Source: Candidatus Latescibacterota bacterium (lineage in GTDB: Bacteria > Latescibacterota > UBA2968). From it: DNA of 64,000 nt. A model generated the notes under the pieces. That model was not told where the DNA came from. It was given only the letters and a program-made list of their open reading frames with translations, and searched no databases. The position numbers and the translations under genes are program-made. The stretch lies in contig JAJDYX010000017.1 of the NCBI GenBank assembly GCA_022824945.1, positions 62,001-126,000 on the forward strand, written 5' to 3'. Each line of letters starts with the position of its first letter. Position 1 is the first letter of the stretch. Below are positions 17,098 through 25,242 of this stretch, piece after piece.

Positions 17098-18462
17098 GTG
17101 GAACAAATTGAAGACAGCGCACTCACCGCCCGGATTTTAGACGGTGACCGCAAAGCATTCGCAGTTCTGGTGCATCGCTATTCGCGATATGTGTATGCCC
17201 AAATTGCCCGATCTGTGCGACTGGTCGATGACGTGGAAGACATAGCTCAAATCGTATTTGTCAAAGTGTACGAAAATCTGCATCAGCTACGCAAACCCAA
17301 CCGATTTAGACCCTGGTTACACAGCATCGTACGCAACGCCGTCAACTCCCATCATCGCCGTCGAGCCGTGCAATTGCGACTGGAAGAAACATTTTATCCA
17401 GAACCTGCAACACACGAGGAAGAAGAAATCAAACATGTCGTACGAACCGCGCTTCACATCCTATCGGCTGAACATCGCCAGGTAATCGCCCATCACTATT
17501 TCAAAGGGTATTCTTACGCGGAAACAGCCGACCTCCTGAACCTCACGGTAGAAACCGTGCGCGGGCGTCTGAGGCGTGCGCGTCTCAAATTAAAAGGAGA
17601 GTTACACAAAATGTCGGATATTCAAATGCAAGCGACTGAACTGGACCGCGCGGACATGGACGCGCTCAAAAAAGTAATCGGTTTTGTAAGCGACGATGAA
17701 AAACGCCCAATCTTACAGGGCGTATGTCTCGACACAGGCGGTCAAGCGATTGCGACCAATGGGCATATCCTCATCATTCGCACATTAAAAAGCCTCGCGG
17801 AACTCGCCGCACCCATCGTCATCGGACCCTGGTCAGACATCCAACTCCCCGAACAAGCCACACTAAAAATCGCGGAAACAACCGCAGAAATCCAGAGCAA
17901 TGGCACAACCCTTCAAGTGCCCTTAATCGAAGGCCCTTATGTCAAATACGAACAGGTCATCCCGCAAGAAGCCCCCAGCATGCGCGTCTCCATCTCCTCA
18001 ACTCTTCTATCACACGCCCTGAACCTACTACAAGACTTCATGGAAGCGCGGCACCCAGAGTCAGACATGTGGCAATATCGCCCTCGGGTAGATCTGCATC
18101 TCTCGCCATTGACCCAGACCATAACCTTTCTCACATCCCGAGATACGGGATATGCTCGGGAAGACAATGGCAAATTCCAATATCTCCTCGACGCGAAAGA
18201 TGACGACTCGCCAGGAGGCATTGCAGATTGGATATTTCAGGTCCCCCTCAATGCCAAAATTGAAACACCATCAGAAGACACATTCAGGTTCGCCGTGAAC
18301 TTCGCGTATCTAAAACAAATCCTGCATGCGCTGGACTTTGAAGACAGCGATGAAATAGCACTGGAATTTCGAGAACAGGGAAAAGCGATCATTTTACGCA
18401 CGCCCTTGAATGCGGAATGGCTGGCACTGCTAATGCCAATCAGGCTCAAGTCAAAGGATTAA
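17098..18462 (+). CDS. ECF sigma factor fused to a DNA sliding-clamp (DnaN-like) module
   Basis: This 454-residue protein has two clear parts. Residues ~8-80 are sigma region 2 ('DGDRKAFAVLVHRYSRYVY', 'DVEDIAQIVFVKVYENL') and ~108-165 region 4 ('LSAEHRQVIAHHYFKGYSY', then a helix-turn-helix 'AETADLLNLTVETVRGRLRR'). From ~182 it matches domains II and III of the beta clamp: 'KKVIGFVSDDEKRPILQGV', 'AIATNGHIL', 'EGPYVKYEQVIP', and a last strand 'LALLMPIRL' like the clamp's MPMRL terminus. Domain I is missing. GTG 17098 has GGAG 5 bp upstream; a TTG at 17077 is less likely. An internal AGGAG and in-frame ATG at 17611 fall exactly at the junction. The stop overlaps the opposing DapA-like gene's stop. 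Confidence 0.85.
   Translation: MEQIEDSALTARILDGDRKAFAVLVHRYSRYVYAQIARSVRLVDDVEDIAQIVFVKVYENLHQLRKPNRFRPWLHSIVRNAVNSHHRRRAVQLRLEETFYPEPATHEEEEIKHVVRTALHILSAEHRQVIAHHYFKGYSYAETADLLNLTVETVRGRLRRARLKLKGELHKMSDIQMQATELDRADMDALKKVIGFVSDDEKRPILQGVCLDTGGQAIATNGHILIIRTLKSLAELAAPIVIGPWSDIQLPEQATLKIAETTAEIQSNGTTLQVPLIEGPYVKYEQVIPQEAPSMRVSISSTLLSHALNLLQDFMEARHPESDMWQYRPRVDLHLSPLTQTITFLTSRDTGYAREDNGKFQYLLDAKDDDSPGGIADWIFQVPLNAKIETPSEDTFRFAVNFAYLKQILHALDFEDSDEIALEFREQGKAIILRTPLNAEWLALLMPIRLKSKD
17595..17613 (+). promoter_or_regulatory. Possible internal ribosome site and start for the clamp-like half
   Basis: AGGAG at 17595-17599 is followed 11 bp later by an in-frame ATG at 17611, at the boundary between sigma region 4 and the clamp-like module. 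Initiation here would give a free 283-residue clamp-like protein. The AGGAG also encodes the KGE typical after region 4, so it could be chance. A matching arrangement exists in the second sigma fusion at 54961. Confidence 0.35.
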
Positions 18463-19343
18463 ATCACACCTGCATTCTCCAATGCCGCCTGAACCTGCCC
18501 CTCCTGCTCGGCAGATGGAGGTGGCATTGGCGGCCTTGGCACACCCCCATCGCGCCCCTGCAGCTTCATCGCATACTTGGTATTTGCAGGCAAATTATCA
18601 TCAAAAATCGCATTCCAAATCGGCAGCAACTTCTCATGTAAATCCAGCGCCTCCTTATGATCACCCGCCCGACACGCATCCCACACCGCCACACACAACT
18701 CGGGCACCGCCGTCAAAATCGCCGCAATCGCACCGTGCGCCCCCAAAACAAATGACGGATACAACAACGCATCCACCGCAGTCATAATCCGCGCTCGATC
18801 TCCAGCCATCAACAACAAATCAGCCAGCAACTTCATATCTCCCGCACTCTGCTTCACCCCCACCACACCATCCACCTCATCAATAATCCGCGTCAACAAC
18901 TCCGGCGACAAATACGTCCACGGCACCACATTGTAAATCATCACCGGCAACCCCGTCCCCTCACACAACGCCTCGAAATGCCTGACCATCGCATCATCGT
19001 CTGGCCGAAACAAATAATGCACTGGCGTCACCTGCAACGCCACCGGACCCAAATCGGCCACAGCCTTCCCGCGCTCAATTGCCGACTTCGTACTGTCCGT
19101 AATAATCCCCGTAATCACTGGCACTCGCCCATCGGCTTCCTCCACCGCCCATTGCGTCAATTGCCTCACCTCATCATCTCCAAGCGTATGCCCCTCACCC
19201 GTACTCCCCGTCACCGCCAATCCGTGCACCTCTGCCGTCTCAACCATATACTGAACTTCCGCACGAAACGCCCCCTCATCAAGTGCGTCATCCTCTCGAA
19301 ACGGCGTCACCACAGGCGGCACAATTCCATAAATAGAATCCAT
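18459..19343 (-). CDS. Dihydrodipicolinate synthase (DapA/NAL) family lyase
   Basis: A 294-residue TIM-barrel class I aldolase. 'VTGSTGEGHTL' is the GxxGE carboxylate-binding loop, Tyr ~137 lies in 'VMIYNVV', and the Schiff-base Lys ~164 lies in 'GVVGVKQSAG'. The C-terminal tail is Pro-rich and probably disordered. In catabolic clusters such proteins are more often N-acetylneuraminate, keto-deoxy-sugar or 2-keto-acid lyases than true DapA, and I favour a catabolic lyase here. The second of two adjacent Met codons is better spaced from GGGAGGAG. Convergent with the sigma-clamp gene, sharing TTAA stops. Confidence 0.9.
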   Translation of the reverse strand: MDSIYGIVPPVVTPFREDDALDEGAFRAEVQYMVETAEVHGLAVTGSTGEGHTLGDDEVRQLTQWAVEEADGRVPVITGIITDSTKSAIERGKAVADLGPVALQVTPVHYLFRPDDDAMVRHFEALCEGTGLPVMIYNVVPWTYLSPELLTRIIDEVDGVVGVKQSAGDMKLLADLLLMAGDRARIMTAVDALLYPSFVLGAHGAIAAILTAVPELCVAVWDACRAGDHKEALDLHEKLLPIWNAIFDDNLPANTKYAMKLQGRDGGVPRPPMPPPSAEQEGQVQAALENAGVI

Positions 19344-19422
19344 CATCTCCTCCCAATATCTTCTGTCAATGCAACCACATCTAAAAGTTTGATGTCTTTA
19401 TCCATATCACTTCACTTTTTTC

Positions 19423-19450
19423 TTGAAAAATATTCCCATATGAGTATATT
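19423..19450 (+). promoter_or_regulatory. Candidate sigma-70-type promoter for the toxin/antitoxin pair
   Basis: TTGAAA (19423-19428), a 16-bp spacer and TATATT (19445-19450), ending 22 bp before the ATG at 19473. The sequence around it is AT-rich, so chance matches are easier here. Confidence 0.45.
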
Positions 19451-19472
19451 TTATGTAAAGAGGATATTATCA

Positions 19473-19730
19473 ATGAAGACAACGCCATATTTTCGCAACC
19501 GAACACTCAGAGACCGACCTGAATTACAAAAATATCTGAAAGAGATTGCAGATGCAATAGACCATTATCATGAGATTGAACAGCAAACAGATGGTCGCAC
19601 ACGACGATGGATTTACATCTCTGACATTGACAAATACATTCGCGTCATCGTCGAAGCCGATGGCGAGACAATCCACAATGCATTTCAGGATCGCACGTAC
19701 ACGCGACAGCAAAAAAGAAAGGACCTCTAA
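19473..19730 (+). CDS. Small toxin-like protein paired with a DUF2283 antitoxin
   Basis: An 85-residue protein with a helical N-terminus ('RPELQKYLKEIADAIDHYHE') and a compact beta core, 'RRWIYISDIDKYIRVIVEAD' then 'GETIHNAFQDRTYT'. I recall small proteins with an 'LGKYLRV...DGETVHNAF.DR' core next to DUF2283 genes. They look like RNase-type toxins (His and Arg in HNAF.DR), but I cannot name the family or prove activity. The ATG at 19473 has AAAGAGGA 8 bp upstream. The next gene starts 1 bp after this stop, with its ribosome site inside this gene. Confidence 0.65.
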   Translation: MKTTPYFRNRTLRDRPELQKYLKEIADAIDHYHEIEQQTDGRTRRWIYISDIDKYIRVIVEADGETIHNAFQDRTYTRQQKRKDL

Positions 19731-19731
19731 C

Positions 19732-20178
19732 ATGAAATCCCTGGAGTATTTTCCCGAAACGGATACGCTTCATATTACACTGAGTTCGACAACTGCATCT
19801 GGTGGCGCAGAAAATGCCGGAACAGATGGCGAACATCAGGATATTATTCTGTCCTATAATGATAACGATAAATTGGTATCTATCACAATTGAAAATGCCA
19901 GTAAAGGCGTTGATATGAACGATATTCTTTCGGGACACGCAGAAATTTTACATGGAAAAACAGAAGCCATTTATTCAATTTTAGAATTAGCGGAAAAATT
20001 GGACATTACACCACGCACATTGCGCAATACCATCCATTCGATGCGGGCTTCGGGAATAGACATCGGCAAACAATACGGACCTACATATCCCATTATTCTG
20101 TCTGAACCTGACGCGCAAAAAATTGTGCAATGGCGCAATGAACACCCAAGAGGCAGACCCAGATTGGCGTCCGTTTAG
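19732..20178 (+). CDS. DUF2283 protein with C-terminal helix-turn-helix
   Basis: A 148-residue protein. Residues 1-65 are DUF2283 ('YFPETDTLHITLSS', 'DIILSYNDNDKLVSITIENA'). The second half reads like a helix-turn-helix ('YSILELAEKLDITPRTLRNT') followed by a basic tail 'RGRPRLASV'. DUF2283 is typically a short antitoxin partner; the added DNA-binding region suggests it also represses its own operon. AAAGGA overlaps the end of the toxin gene, so the two are translationally coupled. Confidence 0.72.
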   Translation: MKSLEYFPETDTLHITLSSTTASGGAENAGTDGEHQDIILSYNDNDKLVSITIENASKGVDMNDILSGHAEILHGKTEAIYSILELAEKLDITPRTLRNTIHSMRASGIDIGKQYGPTYPIILSEPDAQKIVQWRNEHPRGRPRLASV

Positions 20179-20281
20179 ACAGAACGCTCAGGCATTTTAA
20201 AAGCCTCCGAAATTTACAACATCACTTCTGTGATATAAACGACACTGCAAATCTTCGGTTATAGCATTTAGGGAGGAACGC

Positions 20282-21319
20282 ATGGAATCTCATTCTGTTT
20301 GGCAATATTTGGCACCGGCTGACCGCGAAACTTTCATTTCAGGTACAATTTGTTGGCTTATGGATCCAAAAGGAGATCATCGTTTAGGTAATCAATTATT
20401 ATCTGTGTTACTCGAAAAATTGGAACTATCAGCTAAGACATATTCAGAATTAACAATAAAACCTGAAGTAACCGAGGGTAGAGATAAACGATTCGATATT
20501 TGCGTATATGAAAATGACAATCCAATTGCGGTTTTTGAGGTCAAATGCAAAACGTTCGGAAGTCGAGAGCAAATTGAAAACTATGCACAAACACAGACAA
20601 AACTTGGAAGAATTGCATTTGCAGAGTGGAACTTTCCCGACCTTAGTGAAGATGACCGCACGGATTACCCTCTCATAACCTTTGCAGAGTTGGCCAAAAT
20701 TTTAAGCCAAATACCATCCGTAGAGAAGAATCCTTTTGTCTCCTCATTTGCAACTCATCTTCGGAAAGAGGCTGAGTTCTTTCAAAAACTACGAGAATTT
20801 TTTATTAAAGAAACAGAAGCAGAACCTCCTCAAATTCCAACTATTCATCGTTTCTCTGATCGATTTTGTAATCAACTATTTTGGCACTGGTTCAGAGAAA
20901 AGAGTTTTAAAGACAACCTGTTAAAAACTGAACCGACGACCGGATCTGAACGATCAGGCGTATGGTTTGCTCTTGATTCGGTGTCAAAAAAAAGACCACT
21001 ATCTGTATTAAATTTAGAATTGCCTGGCTCCTTTGCTTACTGGATTCATATTGAACTTGATGACCAAACGGGAATATTAGCTAAAAAAGATAAGGTCGTT
21101 GGGTCTATTCAAATGAGAATCACAGAAGATAAAGGATGTCGGAATGATCTTTTTCAGCAGATTATAGAAGCAGACCTGGGTTATGATTTTCACCCCCCCA
21201 AACGTCGCCCTTCTTCAACATCTTCTTACTGGACCGCTCTTCACCGCCCTTTGAAATTAGAAGATTTTCGTTTCTCAAAATTACGCAAATTGATCGAATT
21301 GCTTATACCACCAGAGTAA
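20282..21319 (+). CDS. PD-(D/E)XK nuclease family protein, probable restriction endonuclease
   Basis: A 345-residue protein with a clear PD-(D/E)XK core: 'GRDKRFDICVYENDN' (Asp72) and 'PIAVFEVKCKT' (Glu86, Lys88), followed by the helix 'REQIENYAQTQ'. The N-terminus 'DRETFISGTICWLMDPKGDH' is like the PD-(D/E)XK family found with DNA methyltransferases. The C-terminal 150 residues may recognise DNA. It faces a DNA methyltransferase that ends 117 bp away, so a type II-like restriction-modification pair is the simplest reading. A good GGGAGG site lies before the ATG. Codon use is visibly more AT-rich than in neighbours, consistent with recent transfer. Confidence 0.78.
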   Translation: MESHSVWQYLAPADRETFISGTICWLMDPKGDHRLGNQLLSVLLEKLELSAKTYSELTIKPEVTEGRDKRFDICVYENDNPIAVFEVKCKTFGSREQIENYAQTQTKLGRIAFAEWNFPDLSEDDRTDYPLITFAELAKILSQIPSVEKNPFVSSFATHLRKEAEFFQKLREFFIKETEAEPPQIPTIHRFSDRFCNQLFWHWFREKSFKDNLLKTEPTTGSERSGVWFALDSVSKKRPLSVLNLELPGSFAYWIHIELDDQTGILAKKDKVVGSIQMRITEDKGCRNDLFQQIIEADLGYDFHPPKRRPSSTSSYWTALHRPLKLEDFRFSKLRKLIELLIPPE

Positions 21320-21378
21320 ATCAAGACTTTGCGAATAGGGAAAGCCTTGTATTGTCTGTCACAGGCCGAATAGGAGAT

Positions 21379-21405
21379 AAAAAAAAACCCTGGAGAAATC
21401 CGGGG
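21379..21405 (-). terminator. Rho-independent terminator for the DNA methyltransferase
   Basis: On the minus strand, CCCCGGA and TCCAGGG (one G-T pair) form a short stem followed by eight T. It lies 31 bp past the methyltransferase stop. Confidence 0.7.
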
Positions 21406-21435
21406 CTTCTGGATAATACTTTTTTTCACAATATT

Positions 21436-22449
21436 TCAGGCATTTATCTCATAACCTGCTTCCAATTCTCGTATCATAAGATCCATCTGCTCAGGCTCTT
21501 TTTCGTACGAATTGAATGATTTTACAGCCTCTGTTGCAATCTCCATCGACCTCTTTTCCTTGTCAATACCGATATATCTTCTACCCTCACTTAATGCTGC
21601 CAAAGCAGTCGTGCCGCTTCCTATAAAGCAATCAAGCACAATTTCATCAGGTTCAGTAAATAGCTTAATGGCTCTGCGAGGCAACTCAACTGGAAACTTA
21701 GAATCATGATCTGAATTGCTGCGTACAGAGGGAATTTCCCATACGCCTCTGGAACCCCAATTTACCCATTCTTGCTTTGTAAGCCTTGATCGATCAACCT
21801 TCGTTATACCCGGCTTCCAAAAAATATAAATATATTCTGACTCATCTACAGAACGGTATGATATGGTATGCCATCTCGAGTTCTCCCAGGCGGCGTCTTT
21901 TATCCATATACGCCGATCATACAAATAAAAACCTGCATCTGTAGCAGCTTTTTCTATCAAATCCCCAACGAGATAAACTCTTGTTTGGAATTGATATTTC
22001 CCACCTCTAATATTGTTACCATTCAGCCGTCGATCTATTGTTTGCTCACTGCACCCAAAGTGTTCTGCAAGTTTGTACCTGTTCCAATCAGGATGCTGTT
22101 GTACAACCTTAAGTATGTCTTCTTTTGTAAGATTAATTTTCCGACGAGAAATGTTTTCCGCCATAATTTTGGGCATCGTCTCATCCTTAAAACACAATAT
22201 ATCGGCAATATTGATCACTAAAAATCCACCGGGTTTTACAATGGGAAAATGAAGTTTGATCACCTCTCGTAGAAGATTCTTCCAATCTTCAAATGATAAA
22301 TCCTTCTCGTACTCTTTCCCGACGTAATACGGAGGAGACCAGATACTGAGCGCAATGGATTCTCGTTCAATTCTCCCCAAAAGCTCCTGCGAATCGCCGT
22401 GATATATTGCGTTCGGAGCGAGTGATTTAAACAAGTTTACGATTGCCAT
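21436..22449 (-). CDS. DNA methyltransferase (SPPY-type) with inserted HTH
   Basis: A 337-residue amino-methyltransferase of beta-class order: the catalytic motif S-P-P-Y at 38-41 ('IWSPPYYVGKEY') comes before the AdoMet-binding motif 'LDCFIGSGTTAL' (~272-283). SPPY favours N4-cytosine methylation, but N6-adenine is possible. Between them, residues ~106-143 ('TKEDILKVVQQHPDWNRYKL', 'FGCSEQTIDRRLNG') form a probable helix-turn-helix not expected in the plain family; it could aid target recognition or autoregulation. The second Met (22449) has GGGAG upstream and is preferred over 22464. It converges with the PD-(D/E)XK gene and shares its AT-rich composition. Confidence 0.88.
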   Translation of the reverse strand: MAIVNLFKSLAPNAIYHGDSQELLGRIERESIALSIWSPPYYVGKEYEKDLSFEDWKNLLREVIKLHFPIVKPGGFLVINIADILCFKDETMPKIMAENISRRKINLTKEDILKVVQQHPDWNRYKLAEHFGCSEQTIDRRLNGNNIRGGKYQFQTRVYLVGDLIEKAATDAGFYLYDRRIWIKDAAWENSRWHTISYRSVDESEYIYIFWKPGITKVDRSRLTKQEWVNWGSRGVWEIPSVRSNSDHDSKFPVELPRRAIKLFTEPDEIVLDCFIGSGTTALAALSEGRRYIGIDKEKRSMEIATEAVKSFNSYEKEPEQMDLMIRELEAGYEINA

Positions 22450-22641
22450 GACCCTATCTCCCATTTTTTCAAAATAGACAGAAATTTATAAGCTGTCAAC
22501 CACCGGCAGGTGTTATATCCTACCGCTGACCACAACCCCATTCTGATACCATCTGGTGTTCGTGTTGCAGATTTTAAAAAAGGAATTATTTTACACAGGC
22601 TCAATTCTCAGCACTCAGAAACCTTTTAGGGAGGGTCACAC
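22450..22641. other. Divergent intergenic region
   Basis: This 192-bp region lies between the methyltransferase and sulfatase-fold genes. It is AT-rich near the methyltransferase. I see a short imperfect dyad (ACCGGCAGG...CCTACCG) near 22503 but no convincing promoter, terminator or RNA. Confidence 0.4.
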
Positions 22642-24009
22642 ATGAACATCATCGTCGTAATGTCCGACACCCTGCGTTACGATCATCTGGGCTGTCACGG
22701 AAATTCCTGGATCCGCACGCCACATATAGACGCATTTTCCAAACGGTGCATGTTATTTGACCGCGCGTATCAGGCATCATTCCCAACAATACCCACGCGC
22801 ACAGACATGATGACCGGCAGGCTCACCTTTCCCTTTCGCGGCTGGACGCCACTCCCTGAAGATGAAGTCATCTTATCCGAACTCCTCACAGACGCGGGGT
22901 ATGTCACCATGCTCTTATGCGACACACCGCATCTCGTAAGAGACGGACATCAGTTTGACCGCGGATTTTTGGGCTGGGAGTGGATTCGCGGACAAGAAGG
23001 CGACCGCTCAATCACAGACGATATACCCGTCCCCTTCGAATCAGTCCCCGAAAAAATTCGCACACCTGAGCGCATGCAACAATATCACTATCGCTGGCGC
23101 GCGGCACACTGGGAAACAGAACGTGACACCTTTGTCGCACGCACCATGCAACGCGCCGCAGACTGGCTGGAAGCAAACCACACCCACGAAAAATTCTTCC
23201 TGTACATCGACACCTTCGACCCCCACGAACCGTGGGATCCCCCCGCGCACTACGTCGATATGTACAACCCCGGATACACAGGTGAAGTCATTGACCATCC
23301 CATTTACGACTACTGCGATTACCTGAGCGCAGAAGAAATCAAACACACGCGAGCGCTATACGCAGGTGAAGTCACGCTCACGGACACATGGGTCGGCCAT
23401 TTGTTAGAAAAAGTAGAAAATCTGGGCCTCTGGGAAGACACAGCCGTGATCTTCATGTCCGATCACGGACATTACATCGGCGACCACGGACGCATTGGCA
23501 AAAGCGGGCAGGGACCAGATGGCGACTGGCCCTATTACGAAGAAGTATCCCACACAGCCTTCATGGGATATGTACCCGGCAGCAACGCAGCGGGAAAACG
23601 CACAAAATTCCTGACACAACCCGTCGATTTTATGCCCACAATACTCGACCTGGCAGGCATAAAAAAACCCGATGGACTGCACGGGGTATCAGTCGCTCCT
23701 ATCCTGAAAGGCGAAAAAACAGAAGAACAACGGAAAGTCGCCGTCACATCGGCAACCCTGCCCGTGCGCGAAGACCGCAGCGTGTGTTCCAGCATCACAG
23801 ACGGCAACTGGACATTGCACTATCGCGGCCCCAACTGGCCAGCGGAACTATACGACCTGCGAACAGACCTCGCGCAAAAAAACAACATATATAACCAGCA
23901 AAACATGGCCGTAGCACAGCGACTGCACAAAGCGTATCTGGACGTATTAAAAGGCGCGGAAACGCCCGAGGAAAAATTCGCATTGCGGACAGAATTGCCC
24001 GATGCATAA
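22642..24009 (+). CDS. Sulfatase-fold hydrolase with Thr in place of the formylglycine Cys
   Basis: A 455-residue alkaline-phosphatase-superfamily enzyme. The metal sites are clear: 'VVMSDTLRYDHLGCHG' at the N-terminus and 'FMSDHGHYIGDHGRIGKSG' near residue 270. At the nucleophile site the usual C-x-P-S-R is T49-I-P-T-R53 ('SFPTIPTRTDMMTG'), so formylglycine cannot form there. In this superfamily Thr or Ser nucleophiles occur in nucleotide pyrophosphatases/phosphodiesterases and related enzymes, so phospho-ester hydrolysis is as likely as sulfate release. No signal peptide is visible. GGGAGG lies before the ATG. It converges tightly (4 bp) with the CoA-transferase gene. Confidence 0.88.
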   Translation: MNIIVVMSDTLRYDHLGCHGNSWIRTPHIDAFSKRCMLFDRAYQASFPTIPTRTDMMTGRLTFPFRGWTPLPEDEVILSELLTDAGYVTMLLCDTPHLVRDGHQFDRGFLGWEWIRGQEGDRSITDDIPVPFESVPEKIRTPERMQQYHYRWRAAHWETERDTFVARTMQRAADWLEANHTHEKFFLYIDTFDPHEPWDPPAHYVDMYNPGYTGEVIDHPIYDYCDYLSAEEIKHTRALYAGEVTLTDTWVGHLLEKVENLGLWEDTAVIFMSDHGHYIGDHGRIGKSGQGPDGDWPYYEEVSHTAFMGYVPGSNAAGKRTKFLTQPVDFMPTILDLAGIKKPDGLHGVSVAPILKGEKTEEQRKVAVTSATLPVREDRSVCSSITDGNWTLHYRGPNWPAELYDLRTDLAQKNNIYNQQNMAVAQRLHKAYLDVLKGAETPEEKFALRTELPDA

Positions 24010-24013
24010 AAAT

Positions 24014-25219
24014 TCAAATAGCGCCATCGCTTCGGAGTTTCTCAATTTCTGGTATTGAATATCCGAGATACTCGCCCAGAATCGACTCGTTGTGTTCTCC
24101 CAGTGAAGGCCCGCGCCGGGGTTCAACCGACTCGCCGCCGACCTCTATGGGACTCGCCACCACCCGGACGGCTCCGAACTCCGGATGCGGCAACTCCAGT
24201 ACCATCTCATTCTCGGCCACATGCGGGTCGGCAAAAGCCTGCTCAAGCGTATTCACGGGCGCGCAGGGCACCTCGCCCTTGAGCAGCGCCAACCAATCGG
24301 CAGTTGTCTTCTTCCGGAAAAGATCCTTCAGAATCGGAACCAGAACATCTCGATTCTCCAGGCGATCCGCAAAAGAGCAGAACCGGGAATCTTCCGCCAG
24401 TTCCGGCACCCCCAGAATGCGCACCAAATTTTGAAAAAACTTCTCCTTGGCGCACATGATCACGAGCCATCCGTCCTTAGTCTGCACCACCTGCGACGGA
24501 ATCTGTGACGGATGAGAAGAATCGGGCGTCCGATGCGCCTGATACCCTCTGGTCAAGAACCACGCCGCCACATATCCCAGATTCGCCAGTGCCGTATCGA
24601 ACAGATTCACATCTACGTCGCACCCCAGGCCCGTCTGTCTGGCGCGGAAGATCGCGCTGACCATGCCCAGGGACGCCATTGTGCCCGCACCGAGATCTAC
24701 GAGGGAAAGTCCCGTTTTTGTCGGTGGACCGTCTGGCTCGCCCGTAAGACTCATCCACCCGGCATATCCCTGCATCAGATAATCGTATCCCGGTTCGCCC
24801 GCTCGAGACCCATGCCGTCCGAACGCGGAAAGCGAGCAACATACAATCGAAGCCTTGACCGCACTCAGCGCCGGATAGTCCAGACCCAGCCGGGCCGGAA
24901 GGTCTCCGCGCAAGTTGTTGAACGCCCCATCCGAAATCCCCACCAGCCGATGCAACACCTCTCGCCCTTCCGGATGCTGCAAATTCAGCGTCATACTCTT
25001 CTTGTTCCGGTTGAAACTCTGGAAATACACGCTGTCCTGTTCAGCGGTATAGGGTGGCACGTAACGCGCGACATCGCCCCCCATCTCGGGATTCTCGACC
25101 TTGATGATCTCCGCCCCAAGGTCCGCCAACATCATCGTTGCCCATGGCCCCGCCCCGAACTGCTCCACCGAGACAATTCTTATTCCATTCAGGGGCGGAT
25201 GTTGGGATTGATCGTGCAA
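24014..25219 (-). CDS. CaiB/BaiF family III CoA-transferase
   Basis: A 401-residue class III CoA-transferase. 'LNGIRIVSVEQFGAGPWATM' is the family N-terminus, 'GAEIIKVENPEMGGDVAR' follows, and the catalytic Asp lies in 'GLSLVDLGAGTMA' (~174). Starts at TTG (25219) with AGAGGG upstream; no Met lies near the expected N-terminus. Third gene of a MaoC-CitE-CaiB unit, so the likely acceptor is a C5/C4 dicarboxylate such as itaconate, mesaconate or citramalate, activated or exchanged as its CoA ester. The substrate assignment comes from context only. Confidence 0.9.
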   Translation of the reverse strand: MHDQSQHPPLNGIRIVSVEQFGAGPWATMMLADLGAEIIKVENPEMGGDVARYVPPYTAEQDSVYFQSFNRNKKSMTLNLQHPEGREVLHRLVGISDGAFNNLRGDLPARLGLDYPALSAVKASIVCCSLSAFGRHGSRAGEPGYDYLMQGYAGWMSLTGEPDGPPTKTGLSLVDLGAGTMASLGMVSAIFRARQTGLGCDVDVNLFDTALANLGYVAAWFLTRGYQAHRTPDSSHPSQIPSQVVQTKDGWLVIMCAKEKFFQNLVRILGVPELAEDSRFCSFADRLENRDVLVPILKDLFRKKTTADWLALLKGEVPCAPVNTLEQAFADPHVAENEMVLELPHPEFGAVRVVASPIEVGGESVEPRRGPSLGEHNESILGEYLGYSIPEIEKLRSDGAI

Positions 25220-25242
25220 GTTAGCCCTCTTCTTTAATCGAC

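Noticed and set aside
18978..19472. Plus-strand frame leading into the toxin-like gene
   Set aside because: It is antisense to the DapA-like gene; only the part from 19473 has a ribosome site and protein-like sequence.
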